From Flavobacteriales bacterium UBA3364 (GTDB taxonomy: Bacteria > Bacteroidota > Bacteroidia > Flavobacteriales_F > PHOS-HE28), in the NCBI GenBank assembly GCA_002360495.1, contig DEQO01000032.1:1-16159 (forward strand): DNA of 16,159 nt, read 5' to 3'. Below, piece by piece: positions 1-6,242 of this stretch. The position numbers were made by a program, and so were the translations under genes. Numbering within the stretch: position 1 is the stretch's first letter; each line of letters opens with the position of its first letter. The notes below the pieces were generated by a model, which saw only the letters and a program-made list of their open reading frames with translations, was not told the origin of the DNA and ran no database searches.

Positions 1-640
1 GTCTCCGGACCAGGCGCATATCCACCTTGCGGCCTTCGGGAACGGGAAGGAAACCCAGCCCGCCGACGGAGGTGTTGACGACATTCAACACTCCGGCCGT
101 GGCTGCCGCGATCGCCGCCGCTTCTCCAATGGCCGGTTGCAGGTCCGTAGGGAACTCGCGGTACACGTCGGCACCGAAGCCGATGACCCGTCCTTGCGCA
201 TCCAACTTCACCAGGGCTTTGGCCCCCAGGACGGTCAACCCCTCGTGTACTTGCGCAAAGTGGGCATAGGTCACCTTCTTTGTAGGTGCGATGGGCATTG
301 GCACCAGTTCATCGAGTGGGATGCCGAACCCATCCAAGGAGCCGAGGAATTCCAGGGCGGTAGCCGAGGCGTCGCCCCCTCCTACTGCGATGGGGTCACC
401 ATAAGCACGTCGGGGCATGCCGGAAGCTTCGTTGAACTCCACCGACCAACGCGGATGCGAGGACTTGAACTGCCGCCAGCCGTTCCGGTGGCGAAGTTCG
501 GATTGCCACTCCAGGTCGGGTACGGCGCGGATGTCCGTCAGGAAGGTGACCTCTTCCTTCTGAGCGGTGGATTGCGCAAGGACCGGGCCAGCGCAAACGC
601 CAACGGTGAACAGAGCCGCAAAGGAGATACGCAGGAGCAT
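1..640 (-). CDS. Secreted protein with FTP/PepSY-like propeptide domain, N-terminal part (runs off left edge)
   Basis: Only the first 213 residues lie in the window; the frame is open to base 1. The ATG at 640 is followed by a clear signal peptide (MLLRISFAALFTVGVCAG, then VLAQ, with likely cleavage after residue 23), which fixes the start. Residues about 94-165 resemble the fungalysin/thermolysin propeptide (FTP) domain: an ALEFL...FGIP stretch, then a strand-rich part containing HFAQVHEGLTVLGAKALVKL and GRVIGFGADVY. The following alanine-rich helix (residues 168-185) looks like the start of a PepSY domain. In the family, such propeptides precede M4 or M36 metalloproteases and act as intramolecular chaperone and inhibitor. 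The catalytic domain, if present, lies outside the window, so the protease assignment is inference. The gene lies 111 bp downstream of the hydrolase gene on the same strand. No convincing Shine-Dalgarno site is seen. Confidence 0.75.
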   Translation of the reverse strand, partial: MLLRISFAALFTVGVCAGPVLAQSTAQKEEVTFLTDIRAVPDLEWQSELRHRNGWRQFKSSHPRWSVEFNEASGMPRRAYGDPIAVGGGDASATALEFLGSLDGFGIPLDELVPMPIAPTKKVTYAHFAQVHEGLTVLGAKALVKLDAQGRVIGFGADVYREFPTDLQPAIGEAAAIAAATAGVLNVVNTSVGGLGFLPVPEGRKVDMRLVRR

Positions 641-751
641 ATGGGTTTGGTTTGAATACGGAGCGAATTTCGGCTTTCCGGGCCTGCCCTTCCAAAGCAT
701 TTCGCTGGGCTTGCAAGAAAAGCCGCTGGAATTGGTGGGGCACCCGCCCGA

Positions 752-1525
752 TCAGGGCAGGTGGACCACCAGGCCGTCGTAGGCCAGTTCCACACCGGGA
801 GGAAGTTCCGGGGAAACGGAAGAATGTGTTCCCAACAGGTGGCTGATGTGCGTGAAGAGGGTGCGCTTGGGTCGCAGGTCGTCCACAATTGCCAAAGCCT
901 CGGCAAGGTTCAGGTGGGTCAGGTGCTCTTTCTTCCGCAGGGCGTTCAGGACAAGCACATCCGATCCCCGCAGCTTGTCACGTTCGGCCGCCGAGATCGT
1001 CTTGGCGTCGGTGATGTACGCAAAGCCACCGATCCGGAATCCGAGCACCGGCATCATGTGGTGCATGACCTCAACGACCTGGACGGCAACACCCGTTATG
1101 TCGACGTGACCGGGGCGGATCTCGTGCAGTCGAAGTTCCGGTACGCCGGGATAGCGCTCTGCAGCGAACGCATAGTGGAACATGCGACGCACCGCAGCAT
1201 TGGTCTGGATGCTGCCATGGATGTCCATGGGTCGCTGCTGCGCGAAGTTGAACGCCCGGAGATCATCGATCCCCGCTATGTGGTCCATGTGCTCATGGGT
1301 CAGCAACACGGCATCCAGCTCATGTACCCCGCTCCTGAGCATCTGTTGGCGTAGGTCCGGGCCTGCATCGATGAGCAGGCTCACCCCATCCACTTGCACC
1401 AACACCGAGGACCGCAGGCGTTTGTCGCGCGGATCGGTGCTCCGGCAAACGGCACAATTGCACGCGATCACAGGAACCCCCTGGCTGGTGCCTGTACCGA
1501 GGAATTCAACGCGGATGCGACCCAT
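752..1525 (-). CDS. PhnP-like metallo-beta-lactamase-fold hydrolase
   Basis: A 257-residue metal-dependent hydrolase of the MBL superfamily, cytoplasmic (no signal peptide). The zinc-binding signature HEHMDH is at residues 77-82, with further metal-ligand candidates H155/H156, D173 and H226/H229 (THISH). Residues 22-27 (CNCAVC) match the extra structural zinc site known from E. coli PhnP, a cyclic phosphate phosphodiesterase. No phosphonate (phn) genes are nearby. In Bacteroidota such PhnP-like proteins are common as stand-alone genes, so the substrate is unknown, with a cyclic or diester phosphate as the best guess. The ATG at 1525 is chosen over an in-frame start 54 bp upstream because the conserved first strand (RVEFLGTGTSQGVP) begins right after it and a GATATTTG box lies 6 bp upstream. 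It is transcribed divergently from the tRNA-Ser gene. Confidence 0.88.
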   Translation of the reverse strand: MGRIRVEFLGTGTSQGVPVIACNCAVCRSTDPRDKRLRSSVLVQVDGVSLLIDAGPDLRQQMLRSGVHELDAVLLTHEHMDHIAGIDDLRAFNFAQQRPMDIHGSIQTNAAVRRMFHYAFAAERYPGVPELRLHEIRPGHVDITGVAVQVVEVMHHMMPVLGFRIGGFAYITDAKTISAAERDKLRGSDVLVLNALRKKEHLTHLNLAEALAIVDDLRPKRTLFTHISHLLGTHSSVSPELPPGVELAYDGLVVHLP

Positions 1526-1531
1526 GCGGGG

Positions 1532-1539
1532 CAAATATC
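1532..1539 (-). promoter_or_regulatory. Candidate -7 box of the MBL hydrolase gene
   Basis: GATATTTG on the minus strand differs from the Bacteroidota -7 consensus TAnnTTTG at one position and lies 6 bp before the ATG at 1525. No TTG at the usual -33 distance is visible, so support is positional only. It implies a very short leader. Confidence 0.35.
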
Positions 1540-1540
1540 G

Positions 1541-1569
1541 TTGGCCGCAAGGGGAAGACGCTATTTTCG
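1541..1569 (+). promoter_or_regulatory. Candidate promoter of tRNA-Ser
   Basis: A -33-like TTG at 1541-1543 is followed after 18 bp by TATTTTCG (1562-1569), which matches TAnnTTTG except for one base. This gives a start about 15-20 bp upstream of the mature tRNA 5' end at 1593, with correct orientation and spacing for a Bacteroidota housekeeping promoter. The region is shared with the divergent hydrolase gene. Confidence 0.4.
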
Positions 1570-1592
1570 CGCCTCGCAAGGAAGCCCTGACC

Positions 1593-1679
1593 GGAGAGGT
1601 GGCAGAGCGGTCGAATGCGGCGGTCTTGAAAACCGCTTTACCCGCAAGGGTAACGGGGGTTCGAATCCCTCCCTCTCCG
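1593..1679 (+). tRNA. tRNA-Ser (anticodon TGA)
   Basis: The acceptor stem GGAGAGG (1593-1599) pairs with CCTCTCC (1672-1678), with discriminator G at 1679. The anticodon stem GCGGT (1620-1624) pairs with ACCGC (1632-1636) and encloses CT-TGA-AA, giving anticodon TGA at 1627-1629. The long variable arm (about TTTACCCGCAAGGGTAAC) and the T-loop TTCGAAT are typical of class II serine tRNAs. The 3' CCA is not encoded (CCG follows). The gene length of 87 nt is normal. The last 16 bases recur downstream as the beginning of each tandem repeat unit. Confidence 0.96.
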
Positions 1680-1687
1680 CCGAATGC

Positions 1688-1716
1688 AAGCCGTCCCCTG
1701 CTGGGCGGCTTCTTCG
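1688..1716 (+). terminator. Terminator-like hairpin after tRNA-Ser (unit 1)
   Basis: AAGCCG (1688-1693) pairs with CGGCTT (1706-1711). CCC/GGG extends the stem inward with one bulged T, and the T/C-rich TTCTTCG follows. The position just behind the tRNA suits an intrinsic terminator. An identical copy, shifted by 167 bp, lies at 1855-1883 in unit 2. The right arm is shared with a competing longer inverted repeat (1707-1716 with 1757-1766). Confidence 0.5.
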
Positions 1717-1766
1717 TTCAGGCATGAGCCGAACGAAGGTCGTGCGAATGCATGAGCGAAGAAGCC
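1707..1766 (+). repeat. Nested inverted repeats inside each tRNA-tail unit
   Basis: GGCTTCTTCG (1707-1716) pairs perfectly with CGAAGAAGCC (1757-1766). Inside this, TTCGTTC (1713-1719) pairs with GAACGAA (1731-1737), and GGC/GCC closes an ATGA loop. The 10-bp outer pair competes with the terminator-like hairpin for the same bases, so only one structure can form at a time. The same structure recurs 167 bp later. Confidence 0.6.
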
Positions 1767-2014
1767 GGCGAGCGAAGCGCGCACGGCTTGCCTTCGAAGC
1801 CCTCCCTCAACGGGAAAGCGCGCCTCGCGCAATCCCTCCCTCTCCGCCGAATGCAAGCCGTCCCCTGCTGGGCGGCTTCTTCGTTCAGGCATGAGCCGAA
1901 CGAAGGTCGTGCGAATGCATGAGCGAAGAAGCCGGCGAGCGAAGCGCGCACGGCTTGCCTTCGAAGCCCTCCCTCAACGGGAAAGCGCGCCTCGCGCAAT
2001 CCCCTCCCTCTCCG

Positions 2015-2190
2015 TGATAGCCGTTCATCCGGCGATCCCGAACGCTCCATCTTCGCTAATACGAGTGAGCCCCCGTCTCGACAGGGAAAGAGCCAGACAG
2101 ACCGCAATGTGGGTGCAACAGGCTCACGGTCGGCCCAACTCCCGGTCCCTTCGAAACGACCAACGGTCGGGATCCGAAGGGCATCGGCCC
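2015..2190. other. Non-coding spacer, no feature seen
   Basis: Between the end of the tRNA-tail repeats and the promoter of the GWxTD gene I see no protein with family features, no RNA gene and no further repeat copy. Open frames crossing it on either strand encode arginine- or proline-rich, low-complexity peptides without recognisable motifs. Confidence 0.6.
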
Positions 2191-2198
2191 TAACTTTG
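2191..2198 (+). promoter_or_regulatory. -7 box of the GWxTD-protein gene
   Basis: TAACTTTG is an exact match to the Bacteroidota -7 consensus TAnnTTTG. Only 5 bp separate it from the ATG at 2204, so the transcript would be leaderless or nearly so. No TTG at the -33 distance is visible. Confidence 0.45.
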
Positions 2199-2203
2199 TG
2201 TTC

Positions 2204-3664
2204 ATGCGAGTTCCCATCATCCTTCTCCCTATCCTGCTGACAGCGTGGCCGTACCGTCCTGTCCGGGCCCAGGTCGATGTGGTCGTGGAAACCCGCACCT
2301 TCCATACCCCTGACGGTGCAGCGCAGGTTGAAGTGAATATGGCGTTCCTCGCTGGCACCGCCGCGATCAAGATCAATGACCGCGGATTCAACCAAGCCCG
2401 GGTCGAGGTCATCACGTTGATCGAACAAGGTGGTGCGGTAAAGGCGTTCGGCAAGACCGAGGTACTTGGTCCTGAAAGGTTGGACAGCATCCAACTCGAT
2501 CTGGTGCACCAGGAGTTCTTTTCCTTGTCACCGGGCTCTTACGACCTCTCCATCGAAGCCCGTGACCTGAATTCCGGTGACACTGCAGCGACGCGCTACA
2601 CCGCACCATTGGCGGTAGGTGCGTTGCCTCCAGGTATTGCGATATCGGATATTCTTTTCGCGGAACGAATCGCACCGTCCCTTGAAGGCGAACGCGGCAA
2701 ATACGGCTATACGGTCGTTCCGTTGCTGACGGATTACCTGCCCAAGACCATCGGGAAACTCAGCTTCTATGCCGAGGTATACGGGTCCGAAACGCACTTT
2801 GGCGCCGACAGTTCCTACTTGATCGATTACGCCATCGAGGATTTCGAGAAGAAGACCGTCTTCGGGCCGTTCAAGCGGAGCATAAGGGCCAAAGGGCGGC
2901 CTGTGGAAGCGGTGATGGCCGAGTTCGACATCGCGCAACTGCCCTCCGGGAACTACGTCCTCGCTGTTGAGGCGCGCGACAGGACCGGTGCCTTGGTCGC
3001 CAGGCGTGAACAGTTCTTCCAGCGGAACAACCCCGTCGCCTTCAACTACGACATGCAGTCCATGGACAAGATCGACCTGGAGGGCAAGTTCGCGGGCGCT
3101 TTCACCAACGTGGATTCACTGGCCGAACACATCGCGAGCCTGCGACCCATCGCCGACCCTTTGGAACGGAAGATCATCGATGATCGCTACAAGGATCGGG
3201 ACATCGATCAGATGCGGCGCTTCTTCTACAGTTTCTGGGGCAATCGCAGCAACGACCCGGAAAGGGCGTGGACGGACTACCGCGAACAGGTCATCAAGGT
3301 CAACAAGCTCTTCGGGTGCCGCGTTCTAAAAGGCTACGAAACCGATCGCGGCGCGGTCTACTTGAAGTACGGTGCGCCCAACACGATGTTGGACAGATTC
3401 AACGAGATGGACACGTACCCGTATACCATCTGGCACTACTACCGCGCAGCGAAGTACACGAACAAGCGCTTCGTGTTCTACCAGCCCGACCTTGTCACCA
3501 ATTGTTTCCAACTTCTCCACAGCGAGGTGCCCGGCGAGATCAAGAACAACAATTGGAACCAGATGCTGCATTCCCGGAACGTACCGAACAACGGTGTACT
3601 GAACAACCCTGTGAACACCATGGGTGGCGACCGGGCCAACGAGTTCTACCTCAACCCGCGCTGA
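2204..3664 (+). CDS. GWxTD-domain secreted protein
   Basis: A 486-residue exported protein. An N-terminal signal peptide (MRVPIILLPILLTAW, then PVRAQ, with cleavage near residue 23) is followed by two or three beta-sandwich-like stretches (about 25-270). These carry a repeated 'SGNYVLAVEARD / PGSYDLSIEARD' pattern. A C-terminal GWxTD domain occupies about 300-450. The name-giving motif appears as GYETDRG (residues 377-383), with Tyr in place of Trp, followed by the conserved VYLKYGAPN. FFYSFWGNR and a C-terminal FYLNPR also fit the family. GWxTD proteins are widespread in Bacteroidota, and their biochemical role is not established to my knowledge. The ATG at 2204 is preferred over GTG at 2198 because the latter overlaps the exact -7 box. 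The glycosyltransferase gene follows after 42 bp. Confidence 0.85.
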   Translation: MRVPIILLPILLTAWPYRPVRAQVDVVVETRTFHTPDGAAQVEVNMAFLAGTAAIKINDRGFNQARVEVITLIEQGGAVKAFGKTEVLGPERLDSIQLDLVHQEFFSLSPGSYDLSIEARDLNSGDTAATRYTAPLAVGALPPGIAISDILFAERIAPSLEGERGKYGYTVVPLLTDYLPKTIGKLSFYAEVYGSETHFGADSSYLIDYAIEDFEKKTVFGPFKRSIRAKGRPVEAVMAEFDIAQLPSGNYVLAVEARDRTGALVARREQFFQRNNPVAFNYDMQSMDKIDLEGKFAGAFTNVDSLAEHIASLRPIADPLERKIIDDRYKDRDIDQMRRFFYSFWGNRSNDPERAWTDYREQVIKVNKLFGCRVLKGYETDRGAVYLKYGAPNTMLDRFNEMDTYPYTIWHYYRAAKYTNKRFVFYQPDLVTNCFQLLHSEVPGEIKNNNWNQMLHSRNVPNNGVLNNPVNTMGGDRANEFYLNPR

Positions 3665-3683
3665 CCAGCGCCTTCCGAAGCCG

Positions 3684-3691
3684 CATCTTTG
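3684..3691 (+). promoter_or_regulatory. Candidate -7 box of the glycosyltransferase gene
   Basis: CATCTTTG differs from TAnnTTTG at its first base and lies 15 bp before the ATG at 3707, in the short gap after the GWxTD gene. It suggests the glycosyltransferase may have its own start site. There is no -33 TTG at the usual distance. Confidence 0.3.
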
Positions 3692-3706
3692 CCGCACTTC
3701 GTCGGT

Positions 3707-4741
3707 ATGCAGGTAGCGGTCGTCATCCTCAATTGGAACGGGAGATCCTGGTTGGAACGCTTCCTGCCATCGGTCATTCAGCACAGCGGCGCGGCAACCA
3801 TCGTCGTTGCGGACAACGGGTCGAACGACGGATCCGTCGATTGGCTCGCCCGGGCCCATCCGGCGGTCATGTCCATTGAACTCGGCTCCAACCATGGCTT
3901 CGCCGGTGGATACAATGCCGCGTTGTCCCGTGTGAAGGCCGATCGTTACATCCTGCTGAATTCGGATGTGGAAGTGACCGCAGGATGGCTGGACGGGTTG
4001 ACGGACTACATGGACCGTCATCCGGAAGTTGCGGCCTGCCAGCCCAAGGTGCTCTCCCACCGCGTCCAAGGACGATTCGAACATGCTGGGGCAGCCGGTG
4101 GTTTCATCGATCGCAACGGCTATCCGTTCTGCCGCGGCCGGATCTTCGAGATCACCGAGGAGGACCACGGCCAATACGACGACGAACGGGAGGTGTTCTG
4201 GGCGACCGGTGCCTGCCTGATGATACGAGCTGATGCGTTCCATGCCGCACATGGTTTCGATGCCGCGCTCTTCGCGCACATGGAGGAGATCGACCTCTGC
4301 TGGCGCCTGCGCAGGATGGGTTGGCGCATCGGGTACACCAGCCGTGCCACAGTGTACCACGTCGGTGGTGGATCGCTCGGCTACGGCAGCCCCCGCAAGA
4401 CCTACTTGAATTTCCGGAACAGCTTGATCGTGCTCACCAAGAACCTCCACAACGGGTGGTCATGGTGGTGGCTCTTCCGGCGTTTGGTACTGGACGGTTT
4501 CGCCGGATGGAAGTTCCTCCTCGAAGGACATGGCGATCACTCGTGGCAGGTCGCGCGGGCGCACTGGCATTTCTTCCGGCGCTTGCCCGGGGTAGTGCGC
4601 CAGCGGCGCGAATTGATGGATTCGGAGCGATCACCGGACCTCACGGGCATGTATCATCGCAGCATCGCCTACGACCGGTTCATTCTTGGCTGGAAGCGCT
4701 TCTCGCAGTTGGATGACGCGGCTTTCCGTCAGGTGCGCTGA
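3707..4741 (+). CDS. Family 2 (GT-A fold) glycosyltransferase
   Basis: A 344-residue inverting glycosyltransferase of the GT2 family that transfers a sugar from a nucleotide donor to a cell-surface glycan or lipid-linked acceptor. The GT-A motifs appear in order: VVILNWNG (residues 5-12), the nucleotide-binding VADNGSNDGS (34-43), the DxD equivalent LLNSDVEV (83-90), and the acceptor/catalytic HMEEIDLCWRLRRMGWRI (191-208). YHVGGGS (217-223) and FRNSL (236-240) are typical of WbbL/rhamnosyltransferase-like members. The aromatic, hydrophobic C-terminal part suggests membrane association. The ATG at 3707 is used because an upstream TTG frame adds only six residues and sits inside the presumed promoter. 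The 3' end overlaps convergent aroQ by 13 bp. The exact sugar cannot be told. Confidence 0.88.
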   Translation: MQVAVVILNWNGRSWLERFLPSVIQHSGAATIVVADNGSNDGSVDWLARAHPAVMSIELGSNHGFAGGYNAALSRVKADRYILLNSDVEVTAGWLDGLTDYMDRHPEVAACQPKVLSHRVQGRFEHAGAAGGFIDRNGYPFCRGRIFEITEEDHGQYDDEREVFWATGACLMIRADAFHAAHGFDAALFAHMEEIDLCWRLRRMGWRIGYTSRATVYHVGGGSLGYGSPRKTYLNFRNSLIVLTKNLHNGWSWWWLFRRLVLDGFAGWKFLLEGHGDHSWQVARAHWHFFRRLPGVVRQRRELMDSERSPDLTGMYHRSIAYDRFILGWKRFSQLDDAAFRQVR

Positions 4742-5154
4742 ACCAAGTGCTCGACAGCCAGACGGTATCCCTCCAACCCGAAACCGGTGATCACGCCCGC
4801 ACAAACGGCCCCGGTCAACGTTCGGTGCCGGAAGTCCTCGCGCGCATGGATGTTGCTGATATGCACTTCCACCACGGGCACCTTGAGCACGGAGATCGTA
4901 TCGCGCAAGGCAACGCTGGTATGTGAATACCCGGCGGCGTTCAACACTATCCCATCGATCGCGGCGTCCGCCTTCCGCAACACGTCCACCAATTCGCCTT
5001 CCACATTGCTCTGCCGGAAGGTGAATTCAACACCGGGGAACCGTGGTCGCAATTCGGCCAGATAGTCCTCGAACGAACGGCTTCCGTAGATGTGGGGCTC
5101 CCGTGTTCCGAGCAGGTCCAGGTTGGGGCCATTGACGATGAGGATGCGGCGCAT
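4729..5154 (-). CDS. aroQ: Type II 3-dehydroquinate dehydratase
   Basis: A 141-residue cytoplasmic enzyme of the shikimate pathway converting 3-dehydroquinate to 3-dehydroshikimate. It is a dodecamer in characterised members. The length is typical and all active-site residues are present: N11 and R18 in NGPNLDLLGTRE, Y23, N72 and H78 in LNAAGYSHTS, E96 and H98 in VEVHISN, and R109 in REDFRHR. The ATG at 5154 is chosen because the first strand RRILIVNGPNL starts immediately after it. An in-frame ATG at 5196 would add an uncharacteristic 14-residue extension. It is divergent from xerD across a 110-bp region and overlaps the 3' end of the glycosyltransferase gene by 13 bp tail to tail. The other shikimate genes are not in the window. 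Confidence 0.96.
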   Translation of the reverse strand: MRRILIVNGPNLDLLGTREPHIYGSRSFEDYLAELRPRFPGVEFTFRQSNVEGELVDVLRKADAAIDGIVLNAAGYSHTSVALRDTISVLKVPVVEVHISNIHAREDFRHRTLTGAVCAGVITGFGLEGYRLAVEHLVQRT

Positions 5155-5252
5155 GGCACGAAGATCGGCGGAAGATGGCGACCGTGTGCTGTACACATCG
5201 GGACGTTCGCACTTGACAAGGGTGGTACCTGGCGACGCCCCCTGCAGCCGTG

Positions 5253-5260
5253 GATCTTTG
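5253..5260 (+). promoter_or_regulatory. Candidate -7 box of xerD
   Basis: GATCTTTG has one mismatch to TAnnTTTG and lies 4 bp before the GTG at 5265. This is the same arrangement as in front of several other genes here, and it is the main reason to prefer GTG 5265 over the in-frame GTG at 5250. Confidence 0.35.
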
Positions 5261-5264
5261 GGGC

Positions 5265-6188
5265 GTGACCTGGGACAACGCCCTCACCGACCTGCGGATG
5301 CACCTGAAACTGGAGCGGTCCTTGAGCGATCGTACGGTGGAGGCCTACCTACGCGATGTCGGCAAACTCCGCGACTATGCCGAAGCCCAGTCACCGCCTT
5401 TGGGACCGAACGCCATTGGCCTGGACGACCTGCAAGCATTCATTACCAGCGTTGCCAGGAATGGCCTGGGGGCTACAAGCCAGGCGCGACTACTTAGCGC
5501 CGTGCGCGGTTTCTATCGAAGCCTCCGGCGGGAGAGATCGATCGATGAGGACCCGACCGAACTGGTCCAAAGCCCGCGTATCGCCCGCAAGCTTCCCCTC
5601 TTCTTGACCGTACAAGAGATCGATGCCATGGTCCGGGCCATCGATATGAGCGCCCCGCGCGCCCACCGGGATCGGGCCATGATCGAGACCCTCTATGGTT
5701 GTGGATTGCGCGTGAGCGAACTGTGCAGCCTGCGCCGCTCCTGGCTCCACTTCGACGAGGGTTTCATCCGTGTCGTTGGGAAAGGTGACAAGGAACGGTT
5801 GGTGCCCATCGGGCCGGAAGCGATGCGCCAGATCGGGACCTACTTGGCAGAAGAGCGCGTACATCTGCCCGTTCGACCGAAGTCGGAGGACCTCGTTTTC
5901 CTGAACGCCCGTGGCGGCGGCTTCTCGCGCATGGCGGTATTCAACCTGGTGAAGAGCCTCGCGATGAAAGCAGGTATCCGGAAGACCATCAGCCCGCACA
6001 CCTTCCGGCATTCCTTCGCCACCCACCTGGTGGAGGGCGGTGCCGATCTACGTGCTGTGCAGGAAATGCTCGGCCATGCCAGTATCACCACGACCGAGAT
6101 CTACACGCACCTGGACCGCGAGTACCTGCGCAGCAACATCCTGCAGTTCCATCCGAGATCGGCGAAACGGAAAGGGCACGCCGCTTGA
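5265..6188 (+). CDS. xerD: Tyrosine recombinase XerD (chromosome dimer resolution)
   Basis: A 307-residue site-specific recombinase that, in characterised bacteria, resolves chromosome dimers at dif together with XerC and FtsK. The N-terminal SAM-like core-binding domain covers about residues 5-90 (HLKLERSLSDRTVEAYLRDV), and the catalytic domain about 105-300. The complete catalytic set is visible: R149 in GCGLRVSELC, K173 in VVGKGDKE, H245 and R248 in HTFRHSFATH, H271 in LGHASI, and the nucleophile Y280 in EIYTHL. The length and the LERSLS...Y motif are typical of the Bacteroidota housekeeping enzyme rather than a phage integrase. GTG 5265 is preferred because GTG 5250 overlaps the presumed -7 box; ATG 5298 would cut the first helix. 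The stop codon lies in the loop of a terminator hairpin. It is divergent from aroQ. Confidence 0.93.
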   Translation: MTWDNALTDLRMHLKLERSLSDRTVEAYLRDVGKLRDYAEAQSPPLGPNAIGLDDLQAFITSVARNGLGATSQARLLSAVRGFYRSLRRERSIDEDPTELVQSPRIARKLPLFLTVQEIDAMVRAIDMSAPRAHRDRAMIETLYGCGLRVSELCSLRRSWLHFDEGFIRVVGKGDKERLVPIGPEAMRQIGTYLAEERVHLPVRPKSEDLVFLNARGGGFSRMAVFNLVKSLAMKAGIRKTISPHTFRHSFATHLVEGGADLRAVQEMLGHASITTTEIYTHLDREYLRSNILQFHPRSAKRKGHAA

Positions 6189-6203
6189 GCGGCGTGCCCT
6201 TTC
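6170..6203 (+). terminator. Perfect hairpin over the xerD stop codon
   Basis: GAAAGGGCACGCCGC (6170-6184) pairs perfectly with GCGGCGTGCCCTTTC (6189-6203), a 15-bp stem. The four-base loop TTGA contains the TGA stop of xerD. The stem ends A-rich/T-rich (AAA/TTT) but no long T-tract follows. Because the next gene converges from the right, it may act in both directions. Confidence 0.7.
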
Positions 6204-6242
6204 GGGATGATCCACGGAGGGAGGAACTCCCTGATGGACCGA

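Larger units (their letters stand above)
1664..2014 (+). repeat. tRNA-tail tandem repeat: 167-bp unit, two perfect copies plus a stub
   Basis: Unit 1 spans 1664-1830 and unit 2 spans 1831-1997. They are identical base for base by eye. A third stub (1998-2014, AATCCCCTCCCTCTCCG) repeats only the start, with one inserted C. Each unit starts with AATCCCTCCCTCTCCG, which in unit 1 is the 3' end of the tRNA-Ser (from inside the T-loop to the discriminator). Each unit also carries a terminator-like hairpin, nested inverted repeats and a second, degenerate T-arm-like string (TTCGAAGCCCTCCCTC at 1793-1808, one mismatch to 1660-1675). The layout matches the E. coli tyrT locus, where about 178-bp units each starting with the tRNA-Tyr tail follow the tRNA. 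Whether a stable RNA is released here is unknown. Confidence 0.93.

Noticed and set aside
137..655. Plus-strand frame at the left edge
   Set aside because: It is antisense to the minus-strand gene that has a signal peptide and an FTP-like domain; its own product has no recognisable features.
752..1525. Part of a phosphonate-degradation operon
   Set aside because: The hydrolase is PhnP-like, including the CxCxxC site, but no other phn gene is present and such stand-alone copies are common.
1638..1892. Minus-strand frame reading ...GRDSNPRYPCG across the tRNA-Ser 3' half
   Set aside because: This is the well-known artefact of translating the antisense strand of a serine tRNA; the rest of the frame only translates the 167-bp repeat.
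1664..2014. Repeat of the tRNA 3' end as an att site pair of an integrative element
   Set aside because: The copies are directly adjacent with only 167 bp between tails and no integrase or cargo lies between them; xerD at 5265 is the housekeeping recombinase with its usual aroQ neighbour. Tandem duplication explains the data better.
1718..2509. 263-codon minus-strand frame through repeats, spacer and the start of the GWxTD gene
   Set aside because: It contains duplicated peptides caused by the DNA repeat, has no domain features, and is antisense to a convincing secreted protein.
3326..4450. 374-codon minus-strand frame opposite the GWxTD and glycosyltransferase genes
   Set aside because: It spans two plus-strand genes with clear family motifs and has no motifs of its own; an expected shadow in GC-rich coding DNA.
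6218..6232. Second hairpin (AGGGAG-GAA-CTCCCT) as terminator for the minus-strand secreted gene
   Set aside because: A six-bp stem without a T-tract on either strand; the strong hairpin at 6170-6203 already serves this intergenic gap.
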